Source of the DNA: Hyphobacterium sp. CCMP332
Lineage (GTDB): Bacteria; Pseudomonadota; Alphaproteobacteria; Caulobacterales; Maricaulaceae
Direction: 5' to 3'
DNA length: 64,000 nt
Assembly (NCBI RefSeq): GCF_014323565.1
Contig: NZ_CP058669.1
Coordinates: 1,887,501-1,951,500 of the forward strand
Under the pieces are notes generated by a model that made no database searches, was not told where the DNA came from, and was given only the letters and a program-made list of their open reading frames with translations. Numbering within the stretch: position 1 is the stretch's first letter; each line of letters opens with the position of its first letter. This document shows, piece after piece, positions 41,344 to 51,321 of this stretch. The position numbers were made by a program, and so were the translations under genes.

Positions 41344-42828
41344 ATGCTGCGGTCACAGCTTCGATCTTTCAGCAAGAATACACGCGGCAATGTCGCGATG
41401 ATTTTCTCCCTGATGCTGGTGCCCATTGTCGTGATGGGCGGCGGGGCCGTTGACTTCAATCAGGCCATGAATGCCAGAGGCCGCCTTGCGGAATCGCTCG
41501 ATGCCGCTGCATTGGCTGTCGGCGCGTCGCCCAACCTGCTGCCCCAAGACGCCATTGCGCTCGCCCAGTCCATCGTCGCGGCCAATTATCCGGACTATGA
41601 AATCGGAGATCTGGGGCCGATCAGCGTCAATGTCGACGACACCAGCAACATTGTGACCGTCGCCGGCACCTCACGGGTTCAAACCGCCTTTCTCGGCCTG
41701 ATCGGTATCGAGCACCTGACGGTGGAATGGGAAACCGAGGTAAGACGCGCACGCACAGCACTCGAGCTCGTCATGGTGCTCGATAATACCGGCTCCATGT
41801 CGGGCTCCAGGATCAGCGCTTTGCGCGATGCCGCCCATATGTTGACCGATATCCTGCACGACAATGCCGATGACCCCGACATGCTGGAAATCGGGCTGGT
41901 GCCATTCTCCTCCACTGTGAATGTGGGGACAGGATATGAACGCGCCTGGTGGCTCGATCCGGACGGGATTGCCCCCAATCATTCAAACAATTTCTACCCC
42001 GATGCCAATCGCTGGGATGTCATTGACTCCATGCAGTATGAAAGCTGGGACGGGTGTGTGGAGGCGCGCGACATCCCGCTGGACATCGAGGATGTACCGC
42101 CCTCTCCATCCGATCCGGACACGCTCTTCCTGCCCTATTTTGCGCCGGACGAACCCAGCTATTATTCGGGCTATAGCAACAGCTATATGTCCGACGGCAC
42201 GGGCAGCTCCAACCAGCTCTTCCGCCTGATGAATGCCTACAAGTATTCCGGTGTGAACCCGTCTGGTGCCGCCTCGAACTGGGGCTGCACGGCGCGCCCG
42301 ATCACGCCGCTGACCCAGAGCCGGTCTGTAATTGACGCCGCGGTGGACAATATGATTGCCAGCGGGACAACGAATATTCCCATCGGCATCAGTTGGGGCG
42401 TGCGCGTACTGTCACCCCAGGAGCCCTTCACCGAGGGCAACCCCTATGATGATGACGAGAATATCAAGGCGATGGTGATCCTGACGGACGGTGAAAACGT
42501 CATCAACGGGCGCGGGAATATCAATTACTCGGATTATTCCGGATATGGCTATATCCGCGAAGGGCGTCTCGGTCTCGTCACATCCAGCTCATGGGCACTC
42601 GGAAATGCACTCGACGAGAGAACTGCGGCGGCCTGTGCCTATGCGCGCGACCAGGGCATCCGCGTCTATACAATTACCTTCCAGGTCAACTCGACGTCGA
42701 CGCGGGACATGATGCGCGATTGCGCCTCGCACCCCAGCCTCTACTTCGACAGCCCCTCGAGTGAAGCCCTGCGAAATGCCTTTGAATTGATTGCCGGCGA
42801 TCTGACCAATCTGCGCCTCTCGCGTTAG
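41344..42828 (+). CDS. TadG-like vWA pilus-assembly protein, copy 2
   Basis: 494-aa paralogue of the preceding gene. The anchor segment GNVAMIFSLMLVPIVVMGGGAVDF, the vWA MIDAS DNTGSM and the C-terminal YTITFQVNSTSTR region are shared, while insertions differ. ATG at 41344 has AGGA 11 bases before it; a TTG at 41335 is too close to AGGA. The stop shares TTAG with the convergent FKBP gene. Two adjacent copies suggest duplication with division of labour. Confidence 0.85.
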   Translation: MLRSQLRSFSKNTRGNVAMIFSLMLVPIVVMGGGAVDFNQAMNARGRLAESLDAAALAVGASPNLLPQDAIALAQSIVAANYPDYEIGDLGPISVNVDDTSNIVTVAGTSRVQTAFLGLIGIEHLTVEWETEVRRARTALELVMVLDNTGSMSGSRISALRDAAHMLTDILHDNADDPDMLEIGLVPFSSTVNVGTGYERAWWLDPDGIAPNHSNNFYPDANRWDVIDSMQYESWDGCVEARDIPLDIEDVPPSPSDPDTLFLPYFAPDEPSYYSGYSNSYMSDGTGSSNQLFRLMNAYKYSGVNPSGAASNWGCTARPITPLTQSRSVIDAAVDNMIASGTTNIPIGISWGVRVLSPQEPFTEGNPYDDDENIKAMVILTDGENVINGRGNINYSDYSGYGYIREGRLGLVTSSSWALGNALDERTAAACAYARDQGIRVYTITFQVNSTSTRDMMRDCASHPSLYFDSPSSEALRNAFELIAGDLTNLRLSR

Positions 42829-43448
42829 GCTTCGCAGCCACCGTCTTCCCGGCCCGGAAGGCAGATGAGCTCCATCCGGAAATAGAGTGCCTGATTGGGG
42901 CCGATCGGGCCGCCCGGCGTGCCACGCGCGCCATATCCCAGCTCGGCGGGAATGAAGAGCTCCCACTCTTCGCCCGTCCGCATCAGGCCGAGCGCTTCAA
43001 CCCAGCCACGGATCAGACGGTCCGACGGGAATTCTGCGGGCGCACCGCGCGCGTAGGAAGAGTCAAATTCTTCACCATCAATATTGGTGCCCTCATAGTG
43101 AACACGGACCATTTCACCGCCTTCCGGCGTCAGCGCGTCTTCACCGGAAGCCCGCAAAACCCTGAAATGAAGCCCGGACGGCAAGGCATAGACGCAGGGC
43201 TGCAGACTCATGCGCTCGATATAGAGCTCACCCTCGAGCTGATTGCGCTCGGCCTGCGATGGATTGCCCTCGAATTGAGGGCGCCCGATATCCGGTACAT
43301 CCATGTCTGCAAAGTCGGCCGGATCACATTGACGCGCGGCGTTTACAATCGATAGCGCGTCGGATGGGTCTGTTGGCATCGGCGGCTCCGTCGGAGCGCT
43401 GGAGCAGGCCGCCAGAAAAATGATCGATGAAAGAGCAGCAAGACGCAT
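42825..43448 (-). CDS. FKBP-type peptidyl-prolyl isomerase lipoprotein
   Basis: 207-aa lipoprotein with lipobox FLAAC (Cys16) and an FKBP domain in the second half (VRVHYEGTNIDGEEFDSS to ELGYGARGTPGGPIGPNQAL). It probably helps fold envelope proteins. Start at 43448 (MRLAALSS) with GGGAG upstream; a longer frame to 43601 would destroy the lipoprotein signal. It lies 47 bases after the SRPBCC gene on the same strand. Confidence 0.88.
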   Translation of the reverse strand: MRLAALSSIIFLAACSSAPTEPPMPTDPSDALSIVNAARQCDPADFADMDVPDIGRPQFEGNPSQAERNQLEGELYIERMSLQPCVYALPSGLHFRVLRASGEDALTPEGGEMVRVHYEGTNIDGEEFDSSYARGAPAEFPSDRLIRGWVEALGLMRTGEEWELFIPAELGYGARGTPGGPIGPNQALYFRMELICLPGREDGGCEA

Positions 43449-43495
43449 AACAAACTCCCGGTGAGGAATGAAAAGAATACTGGCGTTATGCCAAC

Positions 43496-44005
43496 CTATT
43501 CGGCGGTGGCGGTCAATGCTTCCGACATGGCGGTCAGGACAAGCGGCCAGTTCTGCTGGAAATAGGCATAGGCCTCGTCCCATTCGCCGCCCTCGCCCCA
43601 TCCGGTATGCGTGATGGTCACGGACGTCACGGTGTCAGACACCGGTACGATCTCGATGGTCAGTGGCGTCAGATGTGGCCGCACCTCCGGCATGTAAGGT
43701 GGCATGGCCCATGTGATGGACAGCATCCGGTTTTCCTGAAACCCCAGCACGGTCGTCCCTTCCGAACCCCGTTGGCCGTCCGGTGCGTCGGGCAGGAAAT
43801 AGACTTCATAAGTGCCGCCGGGCCGCAGATCGATACGGGATTCGGGCGCAAAGAAGGTCAGACCGTCCTCGGTTGTCCACAAATCCCAGATCTGGGCCGG
43901 ACTGGCCTCGACCTCAACGGACGAAACAATGATCCGGTCTGTCGCCCGTGCCGCGCCAAACGACAGGGCAAGACCAAGAATGGCAACCAACAATATCCGG
44001 AACAT
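43496..44005 (-). CDS. Exported SRPBCC/AHSA1-like protein
   Basis: 169-aa protein with a signal peptide (residues 1-21, ending ARA). The mature part is an SRPBCC (START-like) hydrophobic-ligand fold: EVEASPAQIWDLWTTEDGL, LRPGGTYEVYF and ITHTGWGEGGEW, as in AHSA1 relatives. Cytosolic members are more usual; an exported form is less common. Start at 44005 with GGGGGA upstream. Ligand unknown. Confidence 0.8.
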   Translation of the reverse strand: MFRILLVAILGLALSFGAARATDRIIVSSVEVEASPAQIWDLWTTEDGLTFFAPESRIDLRPGGTYEVYFLPDAPDGQRGSEGTTVLGFQENRMLSITWAMPPYMPEVRPHLTPLTIEIVPVSDTVTSVTITHTGWGEGGEWDEAYAYFQQNWPLVLTAMSEALTATAE

Positions 44006-44113
44006 CACAATCCCCCGAGCCGATATTTCCGCCGCCAACGCTAGGCCATTCCCGCGTTGGCGGCGAGGTCTTTCTTGTGGCTCCGGCCGCCCTTTGGGAA
44101 CGGGAACGAAGCG

Positions 44114-46966
44114 TTACTCGGCGGCAGCCGGTACAACGGTGACCCGATAGGCTGTATCGGCGGACAGATAGGTGCGGGCGATCACGACAATCTCTTCCAG
44201 CGTGATGTCGGAATAATCATCCGTGATGGTCCGTATCCGATCCAGCCGCTCCGGGTATTCAAAAGACTGCGACAGCCAGCCCAGCCAGACGCCATTGCTT
44301 TCAAAGGCATTCTGGATCTGTTCGAGCAGGGGGCGGCGCGCACGCAGCATCTCGTCATCCGTAATCTCGCCATTGACCATATCGGCGGCAATCAGACCGA
44401 TCGCTTCGTAAACGGGATCAATGTTTTCGACCCGGACATCGGCACCGACATAGAGATAGCCGTAATCGGGATGGTAGAAGCTTTCCACATTCGAGGACGA
44501 CGCCGAATAGGTAAAGGCTTCGCCTTCGCGTAGCCGCTCCGTCAGCTTCAGGGCCAGGACGGCCCGCATCAGGCGAATGGTCCGCGACACATGAACATCG
44601 CTATCATCTGTCGTGGGCCAATAGACATTGACCAGCGCCTGATCGTCGCCGCCATTATGGGTCAGGACAATCGGTGTTTCCGTCGCCTCCGGGAATTCCA
44701 GAATGCGGTTGTCGTCATATTCCGGCCAGTCTTCGGCGCGGTCCGGCAGGGCACCGATAGTGGCAGCGATAGCATCAATCACGGCTTGCTCTTCAAAATC
44801 ACCAACGACCGTGATTTCGATCGGCGCACTTTCAAGTGCCGGCGTCAGAAAGGCCCGGACATCGTCCAGATCAACGTCATCCGCTTCGTCCTGTGTCGGG
44901 AATCCGAACCGCTGATCGCCCGACCTCAGCATGCGGGAAATATCACGCGTCCGGACGCCGCCCGGCGTAGAGCCGAGATTGCGCCGCAACTCCGGCAGGC
45001 TGGCCCGGAATTGGGCGAGGCTTTCCGGGCGGTAGCCGGGGGCCGTCATATAGGCGGCAAACAACTGGAATTGCAGCTCGAGATCGGCCGGCGTGGTGGA
45101 ACCCGACATGCTGAAAGACCCGGCATTGACGCTGAAGCTTCCACCGACATTGCGTCCCGCCAGAATGCGGCCGAGATCATCGAAGGAATGCGCTTCAAGG
45201 CCGCCCGACGTGAAGACGCTGCTGGCCACCGTATCGACAACGGCCTCATTGCGAGGCTCGAGATCGCCCCGGCCGAACGTCATAGTCATCCGGATGACAT
45301 CATTCTCGAAATCGGTCTGCTTGAGAGAGACACGAACACCATTGTCGAAAACCAGACGGGTCACGCCGAGATCGTCAATTTCCGTTCGCTCAACAACCTC
45401 GCCAGGCGTTCCGAAGTCCTCATAGGCCCAGGCCGCAATCTCGACGTCTTCCATGGCGTCGACAGCGGTTTGAGCGCTCTCATTCCAGACATCGGCAATA
45501 CGGGCTTCCGCGTTATCAATTTCGAGCGATGTGGCGAGGAAGACGAGCGGGCCATTTCCCGCCCACTGGTCCCGGAAGGCGGCATGGACGGCCTCAACCG
45601 TGATGTCGTCTTCATATTCATTGTAACGTGCAAGGGCGTCGACCGGGTGTCCGAAAACCTGATTGAACCGCCAGCTGCTCCACAGTGCATCGGAAAGCGA
45701 CGAGGAGACGCGGGTATCGGCCTGCTCAACCGAGGTTTCCAGTGCCGTGCGCAAATTGGTCAGCTGTTCGTCGAGTTCTGACTGCGTAAAGCCGTGCTCG
45801 AGGGCGCGGCGCAATTCCTGCTCAACGACGGCCAGCCCCTCTTCCCAGCGGTCTGGCTGGGCGACGGCCAGGATATTGGCGCGGGCGGCAAATCCGTATT
45901 CTTCAGTCGAGAAATTTGCGCCGCCCTGAATAAGCGGTGACGTTCCGGAGCTGATGATGGTCGACATCCGGCGCGACACAATCCCGGTCGCCAGGGAATC
46001 CAGAAGGCCATCAAACCGGCTGGCCATCGTATCCTCTTCAATTGTGTCGGGCTGAACCGATTCAACGGTCAGAACGGTGAAGAAATCCGGATCATGGAAA
46101 TATCCGGTCTCAAAACCGCGATCAGGATCCACCGAGCCCGCCACAGGTGGTCCGGCGGGGTTTCCGGAGGCTGCCCAGTCGGCATAGACGTCGGCGATTT
46201 CGGCCTCGACACGGTCAACATCGATATCGCCAACAATCACCAGCATCGCCCGGTCCGGCCTGTAGAATTCATCGTAATAGCGCGCAAAGGCTTCCCGAGG
46301 GGCGGTCTGGATAACCTCCGGAATCCCGATGGCATCGCGCTGCGCCACGAGAGAGTCAGGATATCGGAACTCCATCAACGCATTGCTCCAGCGCCGAACC
46401 GGTGTGTTCCGCAGGCGCTCTTCGGACAGAATGATATCCCGTTCCCGGTCAATGGCATCGATATCAAGGGTCAGATTCGAAGCCGTTTCCCGCATGATGA
46501 AAAGGCCGGTATCAATGGTTTCATCGTCAACTTCGGGCATATCGAGCTGATACACGACATATTCGCGACTGGTGCCCGCATTCGTATCCGGACCAAACTG
46601 CAAGCCGTAACGCTCCAGCAAGGCCACCATTTCACCTTCCGGAACATTTTCCGACCCGTTGAATGCCATGTGTTCGATGAAGTGCGCCAGACCGCGCTGA
46701 TCATCCTCTTCCACCATGGAGCCGACATTGAATGCCATGCGGATGGATGCGGTATCCGGCGGCGTATCATTTTGCAGGATCGCATAGCGCAGACCATTAT
46801 CCAGCTGACCATAGCGAACGGCCGGGTCCGCGGCGATATCGCTTCGGTCCTGCGCAAACCCCTCACCCTGTAAAGCATTGGCGGCCCCAAACGGTGCCAT
46901 GGCCATGGCAAGGCCCGCAGCAAATGCAAACAGTGGTCGGCGCAGGCCGCGAATATCTGGAAACAT
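44114..46966 (-). CDS. M16 family zinc metallopeptidase
   Basis: 950-aa exported double-domain peptidase of the insulinase/pitrilysin M16 family. A signal-like segment (residues 10-32) precedes the first M16 domain with inverted zinc motif HFIEH (His95, Glu98, His99); the second half is the inactive M16 domain. AAGGA precedes the ATG. Length and repeats match periplasmic zinc proteases. It degrades or processes short peptides; the substrate is unknown. Confidence 0.92.
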   Translation of the reverse strand: MFPDIRGLRRPLFAFAAGLAMAMAPFGAANALQGEGFAQDRSDIAADPAVRYGQLDNGLRYAILQNDTPPDTASIRMAFNVGSMVEEDDQRGLAHFIEHMAFNGSENVPEGEMVALLERYGLQFGPDTNAGTSREYVVYQLDMPEVDDETIDTGLFIMRETASNLTLDIDAIDRERDIILSEERLRNTPVRRWSNALMEFRYPDSLVAQRDAIGIPEVIQTAPREAFARYYDEFYRPDRAMLVIVGDIDVDRVEAEIADVYADWAASGNPAGPPVAGSVDPDRGFETGYFHDPDFFTVLTVESVQPDTIEEDTMASRFDGLLDSLATGIVSRRMSTIISSGTSPLIQGGANFSTEEYGFAARANILAVAQPDRWEEGLAVVEQELRRALEHGFTQSELDEQLTNLRTALETSVEQADTRVSSSLSDALWSSWRFNQVFGHPVDALARYNEYEDDITVEAVHAAFRDQWAGNGPLVFLATSLEIDNAEARIADVWNESAQTAVDAMEDVEIAAWAYEDFGTPGEVVERTEIDDLGVTRLVFDNGVRVSLKQTDFENDVIRMTMTFGRGDLEPRNEAVVDTVASSVFTSGGLEAHSFDDLGRILAGRNVGGSFSVNAGSFSMSGSTTPADLELQFQLFAAYMTAPGYRPESLAQFRASLPELRRNLGSTPGGVRTRDISRMLRSGDQRFGFPTQDEADDVDLDDVRAFLTPALESAPIEITVVGDFEEQAVIDAIAATIGALPDRAEDWPEYDDNRILEFPEATETPIVLTHNGGDDQALVNVYWPTTDDSDVHVSRTIRLMRAVLALKLTERLREGEAFTYSASSSNVESFYHPDYGYLYVGADVRVENIDPVYEAIGLIAADMVNGEITDDEMLRARRPLLEQIQNAFESNGVWLGWLSQSFEYPERLDRIRTITDDYSDITLEEIVVIARTYLSADTAYRVTVVPAAAE

Positions 46967-47023
46967 GGTCGATCCTTTTAAAAAACAGAGTCGCTGTGCC
47001 GCACCCTACAGGTGCGCCACCAA

Positions 47024-47036
47024 TTCACTTAGTGAA
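47024..47036. promoter_or_regulatory. Short palindrome before the M16/ABC gap
   Basis: TTCACT-T-AGTGAA, a 13-base perfect palindrome in the 94-base gap between the ABC ATPase and the M16 gene. It could be an operator for the M16 gene or a weak terminator for the ABC gene; nothing decides it. Confidence 0.3.
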
Positions 47037-47060
47037 CAATAGGTCAGATTGACCGGGAGC

Positions 47061-48920
47061 CTAGTCGCTCGCGAGCACGGTCTCGATCGGATCGTGTTCC
47101 GCCACGAAATGCCCGGGCGAGACTTCTTCAAGCTGCGGCCGATATTGTTCGACCCCCGCCTTGTCCACCAGCCTGGATTTGAGGAAGCGCAATTGCGCAC
47201 GCGGGTCCATCGGAGACGGTAAATCGCCCTCAAGCTTCAGGCGCTCGCGCGATTTTTCCACGGCAGGGTCCGGAATGGGAACGGCGGAGATCAGTGCCTG
47301 CGTATAGGGATGCCGGGCATCGTCATAAATCGCCTTGCGGTCGGCCAACTCCACGACCCGGCCAAGATACAGCACCATGACGCGATGCGAGACTTCCCGC
47401 ACGACCGAGAGATCGTGCGAAATGAAGATCATCGACAAATCCATCTCTTTTTGAAGGTCGATCAGCAATTTGATGATCTGCGCCTGAATGGACACATCCA
47501 GCGCCGACACCGCCTCGTCGCAAATCACCAGCTTCGGGCTCAGTATCATGGCGCGGGCAATGCCCACGCGCTGGTTCTGACCGCCGGACAATTCGTGCGG
47601 ATAGCGATTGATCATGTCGGGATCGAGTCCAACCTTTTCCATCATCGCACGCACGCGGTCCTGCCTCTGGGAGCGATTGAGGCGAGTTTCATAGGTGAGC
47701 AGCGGTTCGGCAATCGAAGCGCCGACTGTCATGCGTGGATCAAGGGACGCCAGAGGGTCTTGGAAAACGATCTGCAAATCCCGGCGCGTCTTGCGCAAAC
47801 TTCCCTTGCTGATGGAGGTCAGATCCCGGCCCAGCCACGCGACGGAGCCCGCCGTCGTCGGCACCAGCTGCAGAACGGCGCGGGCCAGCGTCGATTTTCC
47901 GCAGCCGGATTCACCCACGACGCCGAGGGTTTCGCCTTTGCGAAGATCGAAACTCACGCCATCAACGGCTTTCAGCGGCCTGCGTTTGGGAAACAGGCCA
48001 CCCCCGACCGTGATCGGAAAATGGACTTTGACGTCATCGACGGTGAGCATCGGCTCCGAGCCCTTGATCTCCGTATAGGATGGCAAGGCGACATGTCCCA
48101 GCTTGTCTGGCTGGTCGATGCGCGGCATCGCGTCCAGCAGCATCCGGGTGTATTCGTTTTCCGGCTTGTGAAAAATCTGGTCGACAGGGCCGCTTTCAAC
48201 ATAGACGCCGTGGCGCATCACCTCGACGCGATCTGCCATCCGCGCGACGACACCCATATCGTGCGTGATAAGCGCAATCGCAGCGCCGGTTTCCCGTTTC
48301 AGATCATCCATGATGTCGAGAACCTGAGCCTGAACGGTCACGTCCAGAGCTGTGGTCGGCTCATCCGCAATCAGAAGGTCAGGCTCGCAAAGCATGGACA
48401 TGGCGATCATCACGCGCTGACGCATTCCGCCGGATAATTCATGCGGATATTGCTTTAACCGGCTTTTGGCTTCCGGAATCCGGACCCGCTCCAGCCAGTC
48501 GAGCGCGCGCTGGTCCGCAGCAGCGCCCTGGAGGCGCATGTGCTTTTTCAGAACTTCGCGCATCTGATCGCCAACGCGCATGTGCGGCGTCAGCGATGTC
48601 AACGGATCCTGGAAAATCATCGTCATCGACTTGCCGCGGATATTGTTGAGTTTCCCCGGCCGCAGATTGAGTATTTCTGTCCCGCGATACTTGATCGACC
48701 CGGTCGCGCGGCCATTCGTGGCGAGCAATCCCATCGCCGACAGAAAAGTCTGGCTCTTGCCCGATCCCGACTCGCCCACAACGGCGAGACATTCACCCGG
48801 ATTGATATGAAGATTGATCCCCTTTACGGCCTCGACGGCACCGTCCGGTGTCGAGAAGGTAATGGCCAGATCTTCAACCGAGAGAATGGGGCTGGAACCA
48901 GTGCTGGGCTGTTGTGTCAC
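47061..48920 (-). CDS. Fused oligopeptide-type ABC ATPase (two nucleotide-binding domains)
   Basis: 619-aa protein joining two ABC ATPase domains of the Dpp/Opp D-F type. Domain 1 has GESGSGKSQT and LSGGMRQR, domain 2 GESGCGKSTL and LSGGQNQR; each is followed by the HPYTQ-type oligopeptide C-terminal extension. Start is GTG at 48920 with AAGGA nine bases upstream. It powers import of peptides or nickel-like substrates, but no permease or binding protein is adjacent. Confidence 0.92.
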   Translation of the reverse strand: MTQQPSTGSSPILSVEDLAITFSTPDGAVEAVKGINLHINPGECLAVVGESGSGKSQTFLSAMGLLATNGRATGSIKYRGTEILNLRPGKLNNIRGKSMTMIFQDPLTSLTPHMRVGDQMREVLKKHMRLQGAAADQRALDWLERVRIPEAKSRLKQYPHELSGGMRQRVMIAMSMLCEPDLLIADEPTTALDVTVQAQVLDIMDDLKRETGAAIALITHDMGVVARMADRVEVMRHGVYVESGPVDQIFHKPENEYTRMLLDAMPRIDQPDKLGHVALPSYTEIKGSEPMLTVDDVKVHFPITVGGGLFPKRRPLKAVDGVSFDLRKGETLGVVGESGCGKSTLARAVLQLVPTTAGSVAWLGRDLTSISKGSLRKTRRDLQIVFQDPLASLDPRMTVGASIAEPLLTYETRLNRSQRQDRVRAMMEKVGLDPDMINRYPHELSGGQNQRVGIARAMILSPKLVICDEAVSALDVSIQAQIIKLLIDLQKEMDLSMIFISHDLSVVREVSHRVMVLYLGRVVELADRKAIYDDARHPYTQALISAVPIPDPAVEKSRERLKLEGDLPSPMDPRAQLRFLKSRLVDKAGVEQYRPQLEEVSPGHFVAEHDPIETVLASD

Positions 48921-49068
48921 GCGGGGTCATCCTTGGTTTGGCCAACGCTGCGAGGATAAAGCCCGCGACCGTTTTGGCCAGCCTTCACATCAGGCGGGTA
49001 ACAGCAATGCGAATAAGGTTACGAATTGGTGGGGATTTCGTATCCTGCGCTGCGATTCGGGAGTCTGC

Positions 49069-51321
49069 ATGTCGATAGATCAGGATTTTCATTCCGGCGT
49101 TCTCGAGGCCCTCTATCAGCACACGACCCATGCCGTCGTTGTCGTTGGCAAAGACAGGCGCGTGCAATTCGTCAATCCCGGCTTTACGAAAATGTTCGGC
49201 TATGAGCCGGGTGAAGTCATCGGACACACGACGGAAGGTCTCTATCGCGACACAGCCCAGTTTCAGGAAATCGCCACCGAACTCGCCAAGCTGGGCGGTC
49301 AGCCACCTGACGACATTTACTATGCGCTTTACAGATCGAAATCAGGGCATGAAATCATCGGCGAAACCAAAGCCGCCGTTTTTGCAGACAAGCAGGGCAA
49401 TCCCTCAGGCTTCATCGGTATCATCCGGGACATCACCGAAACGGTCTACCGCACCGGGCTGGCAGAAGAGACCGAACAATTATTCCGGGACGCCCTGGAA
49501 TCCGTTCATGACACAGCGTGGCGGATGGATCTGGTGACGAATGAGATCGAACTGGCAGGCCCGGCCGCAGCGGATATTTTCGGCATCAAGGAGAAAAAGG
49601 GTCGGCTGTCTCTGGACGAATGGAAGCAGCGCCTCACCGACGACGGCGTCGTCGCCTGCAAGCGGTTTATGCAGGATCTTTTGAACACGGGACATGCCCA
49701 GACCTTTCTGACATTCCAGCAACCGGACGGGGCTTTGATTTTTACAAGGGACACCGGGCGCGTGATCAGACGGGCACCCGATGGAACGCCCCTTGTGGCC
49801 GCGGGAACATTTGCCGACATCACCGAGCGCAAAGCGCTCGAAGAAAAGTCGACCGAGACCGAACAGTATCTCGATTCCGCTTTGGAAGCGGCGGATCTGG
49901 CGGCCTGGCGGTTTGATCTGGTTGGGAATACCTGCCGTTTGAGCGGTCCCCTCGCGCGACTCGTCAATCTGAAGTCGGAAAACGAAGAATTCACCGGGGC
50001 CTATTGGTGTTCATTGCTACACCGGGATGATGTGGGCGAAGTTATTCGGCAAACCGCTGCGATGGCCGAAGGCCGTTCGAATTCCTGTGACGTGCTATAC
50101 CGCCTCAAGGACAAGGCCGGACAATGGCGCTGGATCCGCTCCATCGGCGGTGTGACAAGTCGGTCAGATGACGGCCTGGGGCTCGTGGCGAACGGCATCA
50201 TCAAGGATGAAACGGAGACAGTTGCCCTGCGCAAAAATCTTGAAGCCGAGCGCAATCGCTTCGAGACGATTTTCCGCAACACGCCGGCCATGCTGCATCA
50301 GATCGATGAAAACGGTGTTGTCAGAGACGTCAGCGCCTATTGGCTCAGTCATATGGGCTATGATCGTGACGAGGTTATAGGAAAACCTGCCAGCACCTTT
50401 CTAACCGAAGAGTCACAGATTTATGCCGAAAATCATGCCTTGCCTGACTTCATGAAGAATGGGCGGGCAAAAAATGTGGCCCTGGAGTTCCGGAAAAAAA
50501 ACGGTGAGGTGATAGACGGGCTGATGAACGCCTATCTTGAGACCCGGTCGGGCACTGGCGAGCGGGTTGGCTACGGTGTGATTACAGATGTCACCCAGCT
50601 GAGGCGTGCCTATCGCGACCTTGAGCGATCCAATCGGGAGCTGGACCGTTTTGCGACCATTGCGTCTCATGACTTGCAGGAGCCCTTGCGCAAGATCACC
50701 GCTTTTGCCGGTATTCTGGCCAGCCGGCATGCCGCCAAACTCGATCCTGACGGGATCCAGTATCTCGACTACCTGTCCGATGCCGCCGCGCGAATGCAGA
50801 GACTGATCGACGACGTTCTGGAATATTCACAACTTGAAATCCGGCCAATGAAGCCGGAACGGCTGTCTCTCAACGCGCTCATCACGGACATAAAAACGCG
50901 TTTGTCGACGTCCATAAGTCAGACAGGCACAACGATCTCTGTCTCGGGAAGCGACGCCATTCTGGCAGACCGGTTTCTGTTAAACCAGATACTCCAGAAC
51001 CTTGTTTCCAACAGTATCAAATATCACGCGGATCAGCCGCCGGACATTCGTATCCGTATGCTTGATGAGCCGGGCGGATGGACGATTTCGGTCAGCGACA
51101 ACGGTATAGGGTTTGATCCCAAATTCGCCAGCCAGGTTTTCGAACCCTTCCGGCGCTTGCATCCGCGCGGCGAATACGAGGGTGCCGGAATTGGCCTCGC
51201 AATCGTTCGCCAGGCCGTTGACCGGCAAAACGGCCGGATATCCGTGGATACCCGGCCGCAGAATGGCTCGACATTCACAATCTATCTGCCGCGTCATTCA
51301 GCGCAGCAAAACGTCGCCTAG
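49069..51321 (+). CDS. PAS-rich sensor histidine kinase
   Basis: 750-aa cytosolic kinase without transmembrane segments. Four PAS modules lie roughly at residues 8-125, 130-265, 270-395 and 400-520; then HisKA with His534 (IASHDLQEPL), and HATPase_c with QNLVSNSIKY (N box), DNGIGFD (G1) and GAGIGLAI (G2). Start chosen at ATG 49069, with GGGAG 6 bases before it, over a longer frame that overlaps the divergent ABC gene. No response regulator is adjacent, so the partner must be elsewhere. Ligand (redox, flavin or haem) unknown. Confidence 0.88.
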   Translation: MSIDQDFHSGVLEALYQHTTHAVVVVGKDRRVQFVNPGFTKMFGYEPGEVIGHTTEGLYRDTAQFQEIATELAKLGGQPPDDIYYALYRSKSGHEIIGETKAAVFADKQGNPSGFIGIIRDITETVYRTGLAEETEQLFRDALESVHDTAWRMDLVTNEIELAGPAAADIFGIKEKKGRLSLDEWKQRLTDDGVVACKRFMQDLLNTGHAQTFLTFQQPDGALIFTRDTGRVIRRAPDGTPLVAAGTFADITERKALEEKSTETEQYLDSALEAADLAAWRFDLVGNTCRLSGPLARLVNLKSENEEFTGAYWCSLLHRDDVGEVIRQTAAMAEGRSNSCDVLYRLKDKAGQWRWIRSIGGVTSRSDDGLGLVANGIIKDETETVALRKNLEAERNRFETIFRNTPAMLHQIDENGVVRDVSAYWLSHMGYDRDEVIGKPASTFLTEESQIYAENHALPDFMKNGRAKNVALEFRKKNGEVIDGLMNAYLETRSGTGERVGYGVITDVTQLRRAYRDLERSNRELDRFATIASHDLQEPLRKITAFAGILASRHAAKLDPDGIQYLDYLSDAAARMQRLIDDVLEYSQLEIRPMKPERLSLNALITDIKTRLSTSISQTGTTISVSGSDAILADRFLLNQILQNLVSNSIKYHADQPPDIRIRMLDEPGGWTISVSDNGIGFDPKFASQVFEPFRRLHPRGEYEGAGIGLAIVRQAVDRQNGRISVDTRPQNGSTFTIYLPRHSAQQNVA

